27,467 bases of DNA from an uncultured Dorea sp. (GTDB taxonomy: Bacteria > Bacillota > Clostridia > Lachnospirales > Lachnospiraceae): the NCBI GenBank assembly GCA_910579335.1, contig CAJTUQ010000004.1, positions 1-27,467 of the forward strand, written 5' to 3'. Every line of letters starts with the position of its first letter. The stretch's first letter is position 1. Below, piece by piece: positions 1 through 8,172 of the stretch. Made by a program: the position numbers and the translations under genes. The notes beneath the pieces were generated by a model. It searched no databases, had not been told where the DNA came from, and saw nothing but the letters and a program-made list of their open reading frames with translations.

Positions 1-1
1 C

Positions 2-709
2 AATGCATTTGGGCTTAAAACCAGACGGCTGGTGCAGATTCTTGAGCGGATACACAAGTATTTCCCGGCATGTGAGTGTATCAATATGGATGCAACCGTG
101 ACAAGTGTCCTGAAAAAAACAGAGAAGGAGCTTGAGCTTTTGTATAAAAGCGGAGTACGCCATCTGTATCTCGGAATTGAGAGCGGACTTGACGACGTAC
201 TGGTGTTTATGGAGAAGGATCATAATCGGAAGCAGGCTTATGAAGCGATAGACAAGCTGAAAAATGCAGGGCTTGTCTATGATGCGCATATTATGACGGG
301 AGTGGCCGGAAGAGGGAGAGGGCAGGAGAATGCAGAGGCTCTGGCTGACTTTTTGAATCGCACGGAGCCGTCGTGCGTGGTGAATTTTTCTATGTTTCTC
401 CATAAAGAGGTGCCGCTTTACAAGTATATTGAGGATGGAGTGTATTTTCCGGCGGACGAGCTTGAAAGCTTAAAAGAGGAACGTACGCTTTTAAAGCTTC
501 TAAAGGCAGAGGTTTTCTATGACGGGCTCCATGATTTTATTGAAGTACGGGTCAGAGGAAAAATGCCTGAGGACAAAGACAAGCTTGTGGAAAAGCTCGA
601 TAAGGTGATTGAGGAGTATGAAGACAAAGAACCGCTCTACGCCTATGTTCAGGGAGAGTGCCCAAAGCTTGAGCGGTGCGATAACTCAAAGAAAGTGTGG
701 GATATTTGA
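2..709 (+). CDS. Radical SAM family protein, C-terminal part (5' truncated by window edge)
   Basis: The reading frame is open from base 2, so the gene begins outside the window and only about 235 C-terminal residues are visible. The CxxxCxxC cluster motif that would bind the 4Fe-4S cluster is not in view. The visible part resembles the second half of a radical SAM TIM barrel: a segment ending YLGIESG, then a helix with a KLKNAGL segment, then a strand with HIMTGVAGRGRG. This is the usual pattern of B12-binding or YgiQ/Elp3-like radical SAM enzymes. The C-terminal tail is charged and probably helical. The stop codon is 12 bases before the next start, so it is likely cotranscribed with the YitT gene. 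The substrate cannot be told; the family call is fairly secure, the subfamily is not. Confidence 0.75.
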   Translation, partial: NAFGLKTRRLVQILERIHKYFPACECINMDATVTSVLKKTEKELELLYKSGVRHLYLGIESGLDDVLVFMEKDHNRKQAYEAIDKLKNAGLVYDAHIMTGVAGRGRGQENAEALADFLNRTEPSCVVNFSMFLHKEVPLYKYIEDGVYFPADELESLKEERTLLKLLKAEVFYDGLHDFIEVRVRGKMPEDKDKLVEKLDKVIEEYEDKEPLYAYVQGECPKLERCDNSKKVWDI

Positions 710-721
710 CGGAGGTTATCT

Positions 722-1588
722 ATGGGGAAACAAAATGTATTTAAAACGCTGGGTTCTGTGCTCATCGTTATATTGGGGAATGTGCTGTATGCGCTTTCGG
801 TGAAGCTGTTCTTGCTTCCTGCAAAACTTGTGACGGGAGGGACTACCGGAATCGGGCTTGCGGTAAATTACGCAGCAGGAGTTCCGGTTGCAACGTTTGT
901 TCTTATTTTCAACGTAGTGATGCTTGCGGCGGGATTTGCAGTGCTTGGAAAACAGTTTGCGCTGACGACGATAGTCAGTACATTTACGTATCCGATTGCG
1001 TTAAACGTGCTGGAGTTTCTGCTGGGGGATGTAGTGCTGACGCAGGATATCTTTATTTGTACGATCTTTTCGGGGCTGGGAATCGGCCTTTCACTTGGAA
1101 TCGTCATACGTGCAGGAGCGTCGACGGGAGGTATGGATATCCCTCCTCTTGTGCTGAATCATTATTTTAAGCTTCCGGTCTCCGTGGGCCTTTATCTCTT
1201 TGATTTTATCATCCTGCTGGTACAGGCGCTTTTTCAGCCTCTTGAAAAAGTTTTCTATGGTATCGTGCTTGTCATTATATATACGGTCACACTTGACAAG
1301 ATGCTGCTTATGGGAACGACAAAGACAGAAATACGAGTAGTGAGCGGCCATGCAAGGGAGATTTGCGATGCGATTCTTGAGAAGATGGACAGAGGCGTGA
1401 CGCTTCTGTCCGCAAAGGGAGGGTATCTGAGAGAAGATACAACCGTAGTCTTAAGTGTGATTTCAAACAGGGAGCTTCCGAGGGTGGAGCGTTTGATCCA
1501 TGAAATCGACCCGGAGAGCTTTATCGTAGTCAACCGGGTCAGCGAGGTAAGCGGCAAAGGATTTACTATGAGCAAAGAATACAGATAG
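722..1588 (+). CDS. YitT family membrane protein (DUF161 plus DUF2179)
   Basis: A 288-residue protein with an N-terminal membrane part of about five or six hydrophobic segments, carrying the family's Gly/Thr-rich signature (VTGGTTGIGL near residue 40 and RAGASTGGMDIP near residue 132). A soluble C-terminal DUF2179-type domain of about 90 residues follows, starting near TKTEIRVVSG. The start is set by GGAGG at 711-715, seven bases before the ATG. It follows the radical SAM gene by 12 bases and faces a convergent gene. The biochemical role of YitT proteins is not established; transport or efflux is only a guess. A second, divergent member lies at 9083-9955. Confidence 0.9.
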   Translation: MGKQNVFKTLGSVLIVILGNVLYALSVKLFLLPAKLVTGGTTGIGLAVNYAAGVPVATFVLIFNVVMLAAGFAVLGKQFALTTIVSTFTYPIALNVLEFLLGDVVLTQDIFICTIFSGLGIGLSLGIVIRAGASTGGMDIPPLVLNHYFKLPVSVGLYLFDFIILLVQALFQPLEKVFYGIVLVIIYTVTLDKMLLMGTTKTEIRVVSGHAREICDAILEKMDRGVTLLSAKGGYLREDTTVVLSVISNRELPRVERLIHEIDPESFIVVNRVSEVSGKGFTMSKEYR

Positions 1589-1598
1589 ACATGCGTTG

Positions 1599-1622
1599 GC
1601 AGGTTACATAAGCGTAACCTGC
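1599..1622. terminator. Hairpin between convergent genes, possible bidirectional terminator
   Basis: A perfect 9-bp inverted repeat, GCAGGTTAC and GTAACCTGC, with a 6-base loop sits between the YitT gene and the convergent phosphatase-fold gene, overlapping the stop codon of the latter. Neither strand has a clear T-run after it, so it is an imperfect intrinsic terminator at best. Confidence 0.4.
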
Positions 1623-2662
1623 AATTCGACAGGATTATGGTCAGAATTGGAAAATCCTAAATCTATCGTTTTCACAGTTTCAATTGTTATATTCGGAGAG
1701 ACGATGAAACCGTCAATCACATAATACTGTGTATTTGCAGAACCAGGGTCATAGGGTTCGTTTAAAAGCCGGCAGGAAGGGACGGCGGTATCATATGCAA
1801 GGCGCCATCCTTCCGGCAGCATGTCATCGCCCACGATGCCCGGAGTCCAAAGCTTTTTGTCTTTTATCGGGAAAATGTCCAGGCTTTGCGGAAAGGTTTG
1901 GTTAAAATCTCCGCCTGCGATAATATAATTGCCTTTTTCGTATTCTTTCTGCAATAATCTCATCAGGGCGTCTGTCTGCGCTTTTTTTCCATCGCCGTCG
2001 TCATAGGCTTCCAGATGTAAGTTTACGGCTATAAGTTCCTTGTCTGTCCCTTCAATCGGATACCGGGTGACTAAAAGGCAGCGTTTCAGATTTGCAAGAC
2101 GCACCGGCCATTTGAACGGGCAGGGGAGGCTGATTCTTTGGGGATTTCCGTACATATTGAGGTTTGACATGGTAGCTATGCCTGAATCAATCCTTCCAAT
2201 CGGAGGCAGCGGATAGGGGACAAAACGGCAGCGGTAATTTGCGGCATACGAAAAGCCCAGCCCGGTCTCTTTTGCATAGTACGACAGCTCGTCCGTGTTC
2301 TTTGTGCGGCTGGAATTACGGTCAACCTCCTGTAAAAGACAGATATCGTAGTTTCCCTTTGTTAGAAATCCGGCGATGGAGGACAGGTTCTGAGCTACCG
2401 TATCCTGGTTTTTTGGATTTACCTGCGTGCCGCCGTCCATGAAGAAATCTGCGGTTTTATCTAATCCTGCATAGCCTGTGTTGAAACTTACGATGCGAAT
2501 GGAGCGCCCGGAGGAAAGGGTCTGCTCTGTACGAGACTCAAAGGGTGCTGTTTCCTGATTTTCAGGACGGTATTCCGTACAAGTGAGGTAAGTTAGCAGG
2601 GCACATAAGGCCAACAGTATAACCAATAAAATAATTCCTGATATTTTTAACATTCGTTTCAT
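1604..2662 (-). CDS. Membrane-anchored endonuclease/exonuclease/phosphatase family protein
   Basis: A 352-residue protein with an N-terminal hydrophobic segment (residues about 6-27) that would anchor it in the membrane with the domain outside. The rest fits the DNase I-like EEP fold: IVSFNTGY (first strand), LLQEVDRNS (metal-binding Glu), AVNLHLEA (catalytic His region), GGDFNQ (Asp/Asn pair), VIDGFIVS and a final SDHNPV (catalytic Asp-His). All core motifs are present, so it should be an active metal-dependent phosphodiesterase or phosphatase. The substrate could be nucleic acid, a phospholipid headgroup or an inositol phosphate; sequence alone does not decide. AAGGAG lies about 10 bases before the chosen ATG. 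It is monocistronic, with convergent and divergent neighbours. Confidence 0.85.
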   Translation of the reverse strand: MKRMLKISGIILLVILLALCALLTYLTCTEYRPENQETAPFESRTEQTLSSGRSIRIVSFNTGYAGLDKTADFFMDGGTQVNPKNQDTVAQNLSSIAGFLTKGNYDICLLQEVDRNSSRTKNTDELSYYAKETGLGFSYAANYRCRFVPYPLPPIGRIDSGIATMSNLNMYGNPQRISLPCPFKWPVRLANLKRCLLVTRYPIEGTDKELIAVNLHLEAYDDGDGKKAQTDALMRLLQKEYEKGNYIIAGGDFNQTFPQSLDIFPIKDKKLWTPGIVGDDMLPEGWRLAYDTAVPSCRLLNEPYDPGSANTQYYVIDGFIVSPNITIETVKTIDLGFSNSDHNPVELQVTLM

Positions 2663-2843
2663 ATAAAGTCAGCTCCTTTAAGTATTCAGGAAACGTTTTT
2701 CATAACCTGCATATCTGGCATGATGCATCCCTCTGAAATACGATTGTTATAAAAAGTTAATACAAAAATGCTAGAGATACGTTCTATAATTTACTATTAT
2801 ACCCAAAAGGTGAGAGAAATGAAAGAAGAAAGAGGTGTTGTTT

Positions 2844-3476
2844 ATGACAAATAGAGAGAGAAGAGATAGAGGATTGCCGTATATTTCTGATGATGAGGTT
2901 TTCAAAGAGCAGAAGAGGGCAAGAAAACTGACGCAGGCGCTCAATACAGCGGATCGTTCAGATTTTGAGACAATCAGCGGGATAGTAAAGGAACTGCTTG
3001 GAAAGTCAGAAGAGGCATTTATCAATCCGCCGTTTTATTGTGATTACGGCACGCATATCGAGGTAGGTAAGAATTTCTTTGCGAATTACAATTGTACGAT
3101 TCTGGATGTGGCAAAGGTGGTGATTGGTGATAACTGCCAGCTTGCCCCTAACGTGGCTATCTACACGGCGGGGCATCCGCTGCATCCGAAGACCCGCAAC
3201 ACACTCTATGAGTACGGTGTTGAGGTGACGATTGGCGATAATGTGTGGGTCGGCGGAAATACGGTTATCTGTCCGGGCGTGCATATCGGGAGCAATACAG
3301 TGATTGGAGCGGGGAGTGTTGTGACAAAGGACATCCCTGACTGGGTAGTCGCAGCAGGAAATCCGTGCAGGGTAATCCGCAAAATTACAGATAAGGACAT
3401 GAAATATTATTTCCGGAACCAGGAATTTGACGATGAAGCGTGGGAAGACGTACAGAGGATGCTGGCAGAGGAATAG
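2844..3476 (+). CDS. Sugar O-acetyltransferase, maltose/galactoside acetyltransferase type
   Basis: A 210-residue left-handed beta-helix acetyltransferase. The N-terminal helical part matches the maltose acetyltransferase lead-in (short TNRERRDRGLPY, then KRARKLTQALN). The hexapeptide repeats follow, with NYNCTILDVAKVVIGDNCQ and VTIGDNVWVGGNTVI. The catalytic His is in YTAGHP (about residue 111), and the C-terminal AAGNPCRVIR signature is intact. It would move acetyl from acetyl-CoA to a sugar hydroxyl in the cytoplasm; the true acceptor is unknown. GTG and TTG codons exist at 2835 and 2838, but 2835 overlaps the AGAGG ribosome site (2831-2835), so the ATG eight bases downstream is preferred. 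Confidence 0.88.
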   Translation: MTNRERRDRGLPYISDDEVFKEQKRARKLTQALNTADRSDFETISGIVKELLGKSEEAFINPPFYCDYGTHIEVGKNFFANYNCTILDVAKVVIGDNCQLAPNVAIYTAGHPLHPKTRNTLYEYGVEVTIGDNVWVGGNTVICPGVHIGSNTVIGAGSVVTKDIPDWVVAAGNPCRVIRKITDKDMKYYFRNQEFDDEAWEDVQRMLAEE

Positions 3477-3503
3477 CGCGGCAGGAAAGATTCTTACCGG
3501 AAA

Positions 3504-3530
3504 TTAGCACTCGATACTTGACATGGCTAA
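3504..3530 (+). promoter_or_regulatory. Candidate CIRCE (HrcA) operator of clpB, one half degenerate
   Basis: The left half TTAGCACTC (3504-3512) is an exact match to the CIRCE half-site. After the canonical 9-base spacer comes CATGGCTAA (3522-3530), which matches GAGTGCTAA at 6 of 9 positions. CIRCE is bound by HrcA to repress chaperone genes, so its place ahead of clpB fits. The degenerate right half lowers confidence. Confidence 0.6.
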
Positions 3531-3546
3531 CAATAAGTGTTATATT
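3518..3546 (+). promoter_or_regulatory. Sigma-A promoter of clpB
   Basis: A perfect -35 TTGACA (3518-3523) and a -10 TATATT (3541-3546) are separated by exactly 17 bases. The -35 box lies within the candidate CIRCE dyad, so repressor binding would directly block polymerase. Transcription would start about 40 bases before the clpB ATG. Confidence 0.8.
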
Positions 3547-3593
3547 CCAACTAGAACAGGAAAAACACAGCATGTCGAGAAGGAGGCAATGTT

Positions 3594-6179
3594 ATGAATA
3601 TTAATAAATTTACACAAAAGTCAATTCAGGCAGTTCAGCAGTGCGAACGGGTTGCTATGGATTACGGCAATCAGGAGATTGAACAGGAGCACCTTCTGTA
3701 TGCGCTGCTTACTCAGGATGACAGCCTGATTGTGAAACTAATGCAGAAGATGGGGCTTGACGGAAATGCCGTAATCAACCGTGTGGAAGAGGCGTTGAGG
3801 AAGCTTGTAAAAGTGCAGGGCGGACAGCAGCATGTAGGACAGCACTTGAACAATGCTCTTGTATATGCGGAGGATGAGGCGAAGCAGATGGGGGATGAGT
3901 ATGTATCCGTGGAGCATCTTTTCCTTTCCGTATTAAAATATGCGAACAAGGAGATGAAAAATATTTTCCGCGAGCTTGGCATCAGCCGTGAAGGATTTCT
4001 TCAGGCGCTGTCTACAGTCAGGGGAAATCAGAGAGTTACCAGTGACAATCCGGAAGATACGTATGATACGCTCAATAAGTACGGCACGGACCTTGTAGAA
4101 CGTGCCAGGGAGCAGAAAATGGATCCGGTCATTGGCCGTGATGCAGAGATACGGAACGTAATCCGAATCCTTTCCAGAAAGACAAAGAATAATCCGGTGT
4201 TGATTGGCGAACCGGGCGTGGGAAAGACGGCGGTTGCAGAAGGACTGGCGCAGCGCATCGTCAAAGGGGACGTTCCGGAGGGATTAAAAGAAAAGACCAT
4301 CTTTTCTCTGGATATGGGCGCACTGGTGGCGGGCGCAAAGTACAGGGGAGAGTTTGAGGAGCGTCTTAAGGCGGTTCTGGAGGAAGTGAAGAAAAGCGAA
4401 GGAAGGATTATTCTGTTTATTGATGAGCTGCATACGATTGTAGGCGCAGGAAAGACCGACGGTGCTATGGATGCGGGCAATATGCTAAAGCCGATGCTGG
4501 CGCGGGGCGAGCTGCACTGTATCGGAGCGACTACGCTGGACGAGTACCGGCAGTATATAGAAAAGGATGCGGCGCTTGAGCGGCGGTTCCAGCCGGTATT
4601 GGTGGATGAGCCGACGGTCGAGGACGCTATTTCCATTCTGCGGGGGTTAAAAGAGCGGTATGAAGTATTCCACGGTGTAAAAATCACGGACGGCGCATTG
4701 GTAGCAGCTGCGGCTCTTTCCGACCGCTATATTTCCGACCGGTTTCTTCCGGATAAGGCCATTGACCTTGTGGACGAGGCGTGTGCACTTATTAAGACGG
4801 AGCTGGATTCTATGCCGACAGAGCTTGATGAACTGCAGCGCAAGATTATGCAGATGGAGATTGAAGAGGCGGCGCTTAAGAAAGAGGATGACCGGCTGAG
4901 CAAGGAACGTCTTGAGCATCTTCGTCAGGAGCTTGCGGAGCTGCGGGAGGAGTTCGCAGGAAAGAAAGCGCAGTGGGATAATGAGAAGATAGACGTGGAA
5001 CGCGTACAAAAGCTCCGGGAAGAAATTGAACAGATTGGAAAGGATATTGAACGGGCGCAGCAGGAGTACGACTTGAATAAAGCGGCAGAGCTTCAATACG
5101 GCAGGCTGCCTGTTCTTCAAAAGCAGCTGGAGGCAGAAGAGGCAAAGGTCAGGGATGAAAATCTGACTCTTGTGCATGAGAGTGTGACAGATGAAGAGAT
5201 TGGAAAGATTGTATCCAGATGGACGGGGATTCCGGTTACAAAGTTAAATGAAAGCGAGCGCAGTAAGACGCTCCATCTGGCGGATGAGCTGCATAAGCGG
5301 GTCATTGGGCAGGATGAGGGCGTAGAGCTTGTAACAGAGGCGATTCTCCGTTCCAGGGCAGGAATCAAGGACCCTGCAAAGCCGATCGGTTCATTTTTGT
5401 TTCTTGGACCTACCGGCGTAGGGAAGACGGAACTTGCTAAAGCATTGGCCTGTCAGTTGTTTGACGATGAGAGCAGTATGGTCCGCATTGATATGAGTGA
5501 ATACATGGAGAAGTATTCGGTTTCCCGTCTTATCGGAGCGCCTCCGGGATACGTGGGATATGACGAGGGAGGGCAGCTTACGGAGGCAGTCCGCAGAAAA
5601 CCATATTCTGTCGTGCTTTTTGATGAGGTGGAGAAAGCGCACCCGGATGTGTTCAATGTGCTTCTGCAGGTGCTTGACGACGGACGTATTACGGATTCTC
5701 AGGGACGGACGGTGGATTTTAAAAATACGATTCTGATTATGACTTCGAATATCGGCTCCGCTTATCTGCTGGAAGGCATCGACGGGGAAGGGAATATCAG
5801 CGAGGCGGCGTCAGGTGCGGTTATGGCGGATTTGAGAAAGCATTTCCGCCCGGAATTTTTGAACCGCCTGGATGAGACGATTCTCTTTAAACCGCTGACG
5901 AAGGCGGACATTTACGGTATCATTGACTTGCTCGTAAAGGACGTCAACAGGCGTCTGGCGGACAGGGAAATTCAGATTACTTTAACTGAGTGCGCAAAAA
6001 ATCATATCGTAGACGGAGGATATGACCCGGCATACGGCGCACGGCCGTTAAAGCGCTATCTGCAGAAGCACGTAGAGACGCTGGCGGCAAAGCTGATGCT
6101 TCAGGGAGAGGTTCATGCGGAGAGCACGATTGTAATCGATGTGTCCGATGGAAAGCTTACGGCAGGGATAAAAAATTAA
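3594..6179 (+). CDS. clpB: ATP-dependent disaggregase ClpB
   Basis: An 861-residue Hsp100 protein of normal ClpB length that works with DnaK to pull apart protein aggregates in the cytoplasm. Order: N-terminal Clp-N double repeat (1-145), first AAA+ module with Walker A GEPGVGKT (about 205-212) and Walker B ILFIDELHT, the long charged coiled-coil M domain (about 410-525) that separates ClpB from ClpA/ClpC-short forms, second AAA+ module with Walker A GPTGVGKT (about 605-612) and VVLFDEVEKAH, then the C-terminal ClpB small domain. The pore tyrosine motif KYRGEFEERL is present, and no ClpP-binding IGF/IGL loop is obvious. AGGAGG at 3581-3586 fixes the start. It is monocistronic, between its own promoter/CIRCE site and a terminator. 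Confidence 0.98.
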   Translation: MNINKFTQKSIQAVQQCERVAMDYGNQEIEQEHLLYALLTQDDSLIVKLMQKMGLDGNAVINRVEEALRKLVKVQGGQQHVGQHLNNALVYAEDEAKQMGDEYVSVEHLFLSVLKYANKEMKNIFRELGISREGFLQALSTVRGNQRVTSDNPEDTYDTLNKYGTDLVERAREQKMDPVIGRDAEIRNVIRILSRKTKNNPVLIGEPGVGKTAVAEGLAQRIVKGDVPEGLKEKTIFSLDMGALVAGAKYRGEFEERLKAVLEEVKKSEGRIILFIDELHTIVGAGKTDGAMDAGNMLKPMLARGELHCIGATTLDEYRQYIEKDAALERRFQPVLVDEPTVEDAISILRGLKERYEVFHGVKITDGALVAAAALSDRYISDRFLPDKAIDLVDEACALIKTELDSMPTELDELQRKIMQMEIEEAALKKEDDRLSKERLEHLRQELAELREEFAGKKAQWDNEKIDVERVQKLREEIEQIGKDIERAQQEYDLNKAAELQYGRLPVLQKQLEAEEAKVRDENLTLVHESVTDEEIGKIVSRWTGIPVTKLNESERSKTLHLADELHKRVIGQDEGVELVTEAILRSRAGIKDPAKPIGSFLFLGPTGVGKTELAKALACQLFDDESSMVRIDMSEYMEKYSVSRLIGAPPGYVGYDEGGQLTEAVRRKPYSVVLFDEVEKAHPDVFNVLLQVLDDGRITDSQGRTVDFKNTILIMTSNIGSAYLLEGIDGEGNISEAASGAVMADLRKHFRPEFLNRLDETILFKPLTKADIYGIIDLLVKDVNRRLADREIQITLTECAKNHIVDGGYDPAYGARPLKRYLQKHVETLAAKLMLQGEVHAESTIVIDVSDGKLTAGIKN

Positions 6180-6210
6180 GGTACAGTTCCATTTGTCCGA
6201 ATGAAAATAT

Positions 6211-6247
6211 GGCACTCACATGGGGGAACCTGTGTGTGTGCCTTTTC
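6211..6247 (+). terminator. Rho-independent terminator of clpB
   Basis: Arms GGCACTCACA (6211-6220) and TGTGTGTGCC (6233-6242) pair with one mismatch. TTTTCTGATTTTT follows immediately. It lies 32 bases after the clpB stop codon. Confidence 0.75.
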
Positions 6248-6262
6248 TGATTTTTGATCCGG

Positions 6263-6306
6263 TCCGTGAAACGGATAGACTTTTGCCCCCTGAAAGCAGG
6301 GAAAGT
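6263..6306 (+). other. Two tandem hairpins in the 267-base gap ahead of the lipid operon
   Basis: Hairpin one is TCCGT-GAA-ACGGA (6263-6275). After three bases, hairpin two has outer arms ACTTT/AAAGT and inner arms CCCTG/CAGGG around an AAAG loop (6279-6306), with a 4-base bulge TGCC on the 5' side. They lie after the clpB terminator and about 140 bases before the next ATG. I do not match them to a known riboswitch. No convincing promoter is visible between them and the gene, so whether they are in the transcript is unknown. Confidence 0.4.
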
Positions 6307-6446
6307 ATGGAAATGGTGCTGTAAAATGGGTATGAAAGCATAAAAATTAAGATAAGATTAAAAAAGGTTTGTAAAATAAGGTTGTGTATTTTTGAATATT
6401 TTGTTAGACTTTAAGGTATATTTGCCAAGGAGGAGAGGGCACCGGC

Positions 6447-7520
6447 ATGCAAAGCAGGAAAAAGGTAATTAAAAATGGTGTTTTTCTTCTTGTTATTTTT
6501 TCCCTGACAGTTTATGGTGTTTTTCATGGGGAGGACCTGCGGCAGATGTTTACTGCGATTGGAGATGCGGATGTACGCTGGCTTTTTGTAGGAGTGCTCC
6601 TCGTTGTTTTTTTTATCTGGGGAGAATCGGTAATTATCTGGTATATGATGCGCTCCTTCCGCATTTTCCTGAAGAAAAGAGTCTGTTTTCTGTTTTCCTC
6701 AGTAGGATTTTTCTTTAGCTGCATTACACCTTCCGCCAGCGGCGGGCAGCCGATGCAGCTGTATTATATGAGAAAGGAAAACATTCCGGTTCCCGTTTCG
6801 GCAGTCGTATTGATGATTGTAACCATTACCTATAAGCTGGTTCTTGTAGTGGCGGGAACGGGGATATTAGTTTTCGGCGGCGGCTTCCGGCAGCAGTACC
6901 TGCAAGGCGTCCTTCCGGTCTGTTATCTGGGGCTGATGCTGAATATTGTATGCGTATGTTTTATGGCGGGCCTGGTGTTTCATCCGCAGCTGGCGGAAAA
7001 TATACTGTTAAAGGGTGAGGAATACCTGCTTAAATTCCGCATTCTTAAACGCCTTAAGAAACGAAGGCAGAAGCTTCAAAATGCAATGCAGGTTTACAGG
7101 GAGACGGCACAATATTTAAAATTCCACAAAAAAGTACTCGTTCTAGTAGTTTTGTTTACTTTTTTGCAGCGTTTTGCATTGTTTGCAGTTACATGGACAG
7201 TATACCGGTCGTTTCGGCTGTCAGGAACTGGCATTTGGGATATCATGCTTTTACAGGCGGCGATTGCCGTGGCGGTTGACATGCTTCCGCTTCCCGGAGG
7301 AATGGGAGCCAGTGAAGCGCTGTTTTTGAGAATCTTTGCGCCCGTATTTGGAGGAGGCTTACTCCCTGCGATGGTGCTGTCAAGGGGTATCGGATATTAC
7401 AGCGAGCTTTTTATCAGTGCGGTGTTTACAGCGGCGGCACAGATTTATTACACAATCAAGTGCGGCCGGAATAATACAAATGAATCAGACGAGGAGAGTA
7501 CAGATGATAGGTTTTTATGA
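6447..7520 (+). CDS. Lysylphosphatidylglycerol synthase transmembrane-domain protein (UPF0104, YbhN/MprF-N type)
   Basis: A 357-residue integral membrane protein with about seven or eight hydrophobic segments. It carries the two signatures of the MprF N-terminal domain family: SASGGQPMQLYYM (near residue 97) and PLPGGMGASEALF (near residue 281). In MprF this domain flips the modified lipid, while a separate C-terminal domain attaches the amino acid. That aminoacyl-transfer domain is absent here, so lysyl-PG synthesis is not expected from this protein alone. It overlaps pssA by 17 bases and psd follows, which suggests a role in handling phosphatidylethanolamine or its precursor; this is inference. 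AGGAGG lies about 14 bases before the ATG, a rather long spacing. Lys/Arg-rich loops and tail point to cytoplasmic faces. Confidence 0.88.
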   Translation: MQSRKKVIKNGVFLLVIFSLTVYGVFHGEDLRQMFTAIGDADVRWLFVGVLLVVFFIWGESVIIWYMMRSFRIFLKKRVCFLFSSVGFFFSCITPSASGGQPMQLYYMRKENIPVPVSAVVLMIVTITYKLVLVVAGTGILVFGGGFRQQYLQGVLPVCYLGLMLNIVCVCFMAGLVFHPQLAENILLKGEEYLLKFRILKRLKKRRQKLQNAMQVYRETAQYLKFHKKVLVLVVLFTFLQRFALFAVTWTVYRSFRLSGTGIWDIMLLQAAIAVAVDMLPLPGGMGASEALFLRIFAPVFGGGLLPAMVLSRGIGYYSELFISAVFTAAAQIYYTIKCGRNNTNESDEESTDDRFL

Positions 7521-8160
7521 TTATACAGTCGTTCTTACATATATAGGTTTTGCGTCCGGTATTACAGGGATGTTTTGCGCTACGACAAAACACCTGCGGC
7601 TTGCGGTGTTTTTCCTGGCGCTGTCTGGGCTCTGCGATATGTTTGACGGCAAGATTGCCCGGACAAAGAAAAACCGGACGGCGGAGGAAAAAAGCTTTGG
7701 AATCCAGATTGACTCATTATGCGATGTTGTCTGTTTCGGCATACTGCCCATTATCATTTGCTTTAAGCTGGGGATGTGCCGGATTTACAGTATGGTGCTG
7801 CTTATCTTTTACGGGCTGGCAGGGGTTATACGTTTGGGATATTTTAATGTGATGGAGGAAAAGAGACAGGAGCAGACGGATGAAAACAGGAAGTACTATC
7901 AAGGGCTGCCGATTACTTCAATGGCGATGGTGCTGCCGAGCTTCTTTGTATTTTCACCGCTGCTGCCAAGCCGTCAGGCGTTTGTGTTCGTGCTGCATCT
8001 ATTGGTAGCTGCGGTCGGGGCATTGTTCATTATAGATTTTAAGATGAGAAAACTGTCTGCAAAAGAATTATTTGCGCTGGCCGTGACAGTAGCCGCGGCA
8101 GTAGCGGTCATGCTTTTTGTGTGGAACAGTTGGTGGAGGTTCTTGAATTTCCACAGATAG
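7504..8160 (+). CDS. pssA: CDP-diacylglycerol-serine O-phosphatidyltransferase
   Basis: A 218-residue membrane enzyme of the CDP-alcohol phosphatidyltransferase family, predicted to join CDP-diacylglycerol and serine to make phosphatidylserine. The signature is DGKIAR ... G IQI D SLC D (DGxxAR, G, then two Asp spaced by three). The stretch between AR and G is 12 residues instead of the usual 8. Several hydrophobic helices follow. The reading frame is open from 7336, but that extension overlaps the upstream gene heavily. The ATG at 7504 has GAGGAG just upstream and begins at the normal first helix. Serine specificity is inferred from psd 12 bases downstream. Confidence 0.9.
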   Translation: MIGFYDYTVVLTYIGFASGITGMFCATTKHLRLAVFFLALSGLCDMFDGKIARTKKNRTAEEKSFGIQIDSLCDVVCFGILPIIICFKLGMCRIYSMVLLIFYGLAGVIRLGYFNVMEEKRQEQTDENRKYYQGLPITSMAMVLPSFFVFSPLLPSRQAFVFVLHLLVAAVGALFIIDFKMRKLSAKELFALAVTVAAAVAVMLFVWNSWWRFLNFHR

Positions 8161-8172
8161 GAGGAAGGAAAG

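Noticed and set aside
2785..2800. TATAAT and TATTAT boxes as a promoter for the acetyltransferase gene
   Set aside because: Neither has a convincing -35 element at 16-18 bases, so no promoter is claimed although one must lie nearby.
4028..4687. Long open frame (219 codons) on the minus strand within clpB
   Set aside because: It is antisense to highly conserved AAA+ coding sequence, has no ribosome site or recognisable domain, and its Ser/Pro-rich composition is typical of a shadow frame.
4647..5177. Minus-strand open frame (176 codons) opposite the clpB coiled coil
   Set aside because: Its Leu-rich composition is just the complement of Glu/Lys codons in the M domain.
7336..7503. Upstream extension of the pssA frame
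   Set aside because: It would overlap the flippase-like gene by 185 bases and adds residues not seen in the family; the ATG at 7504 has a good ribosome site.
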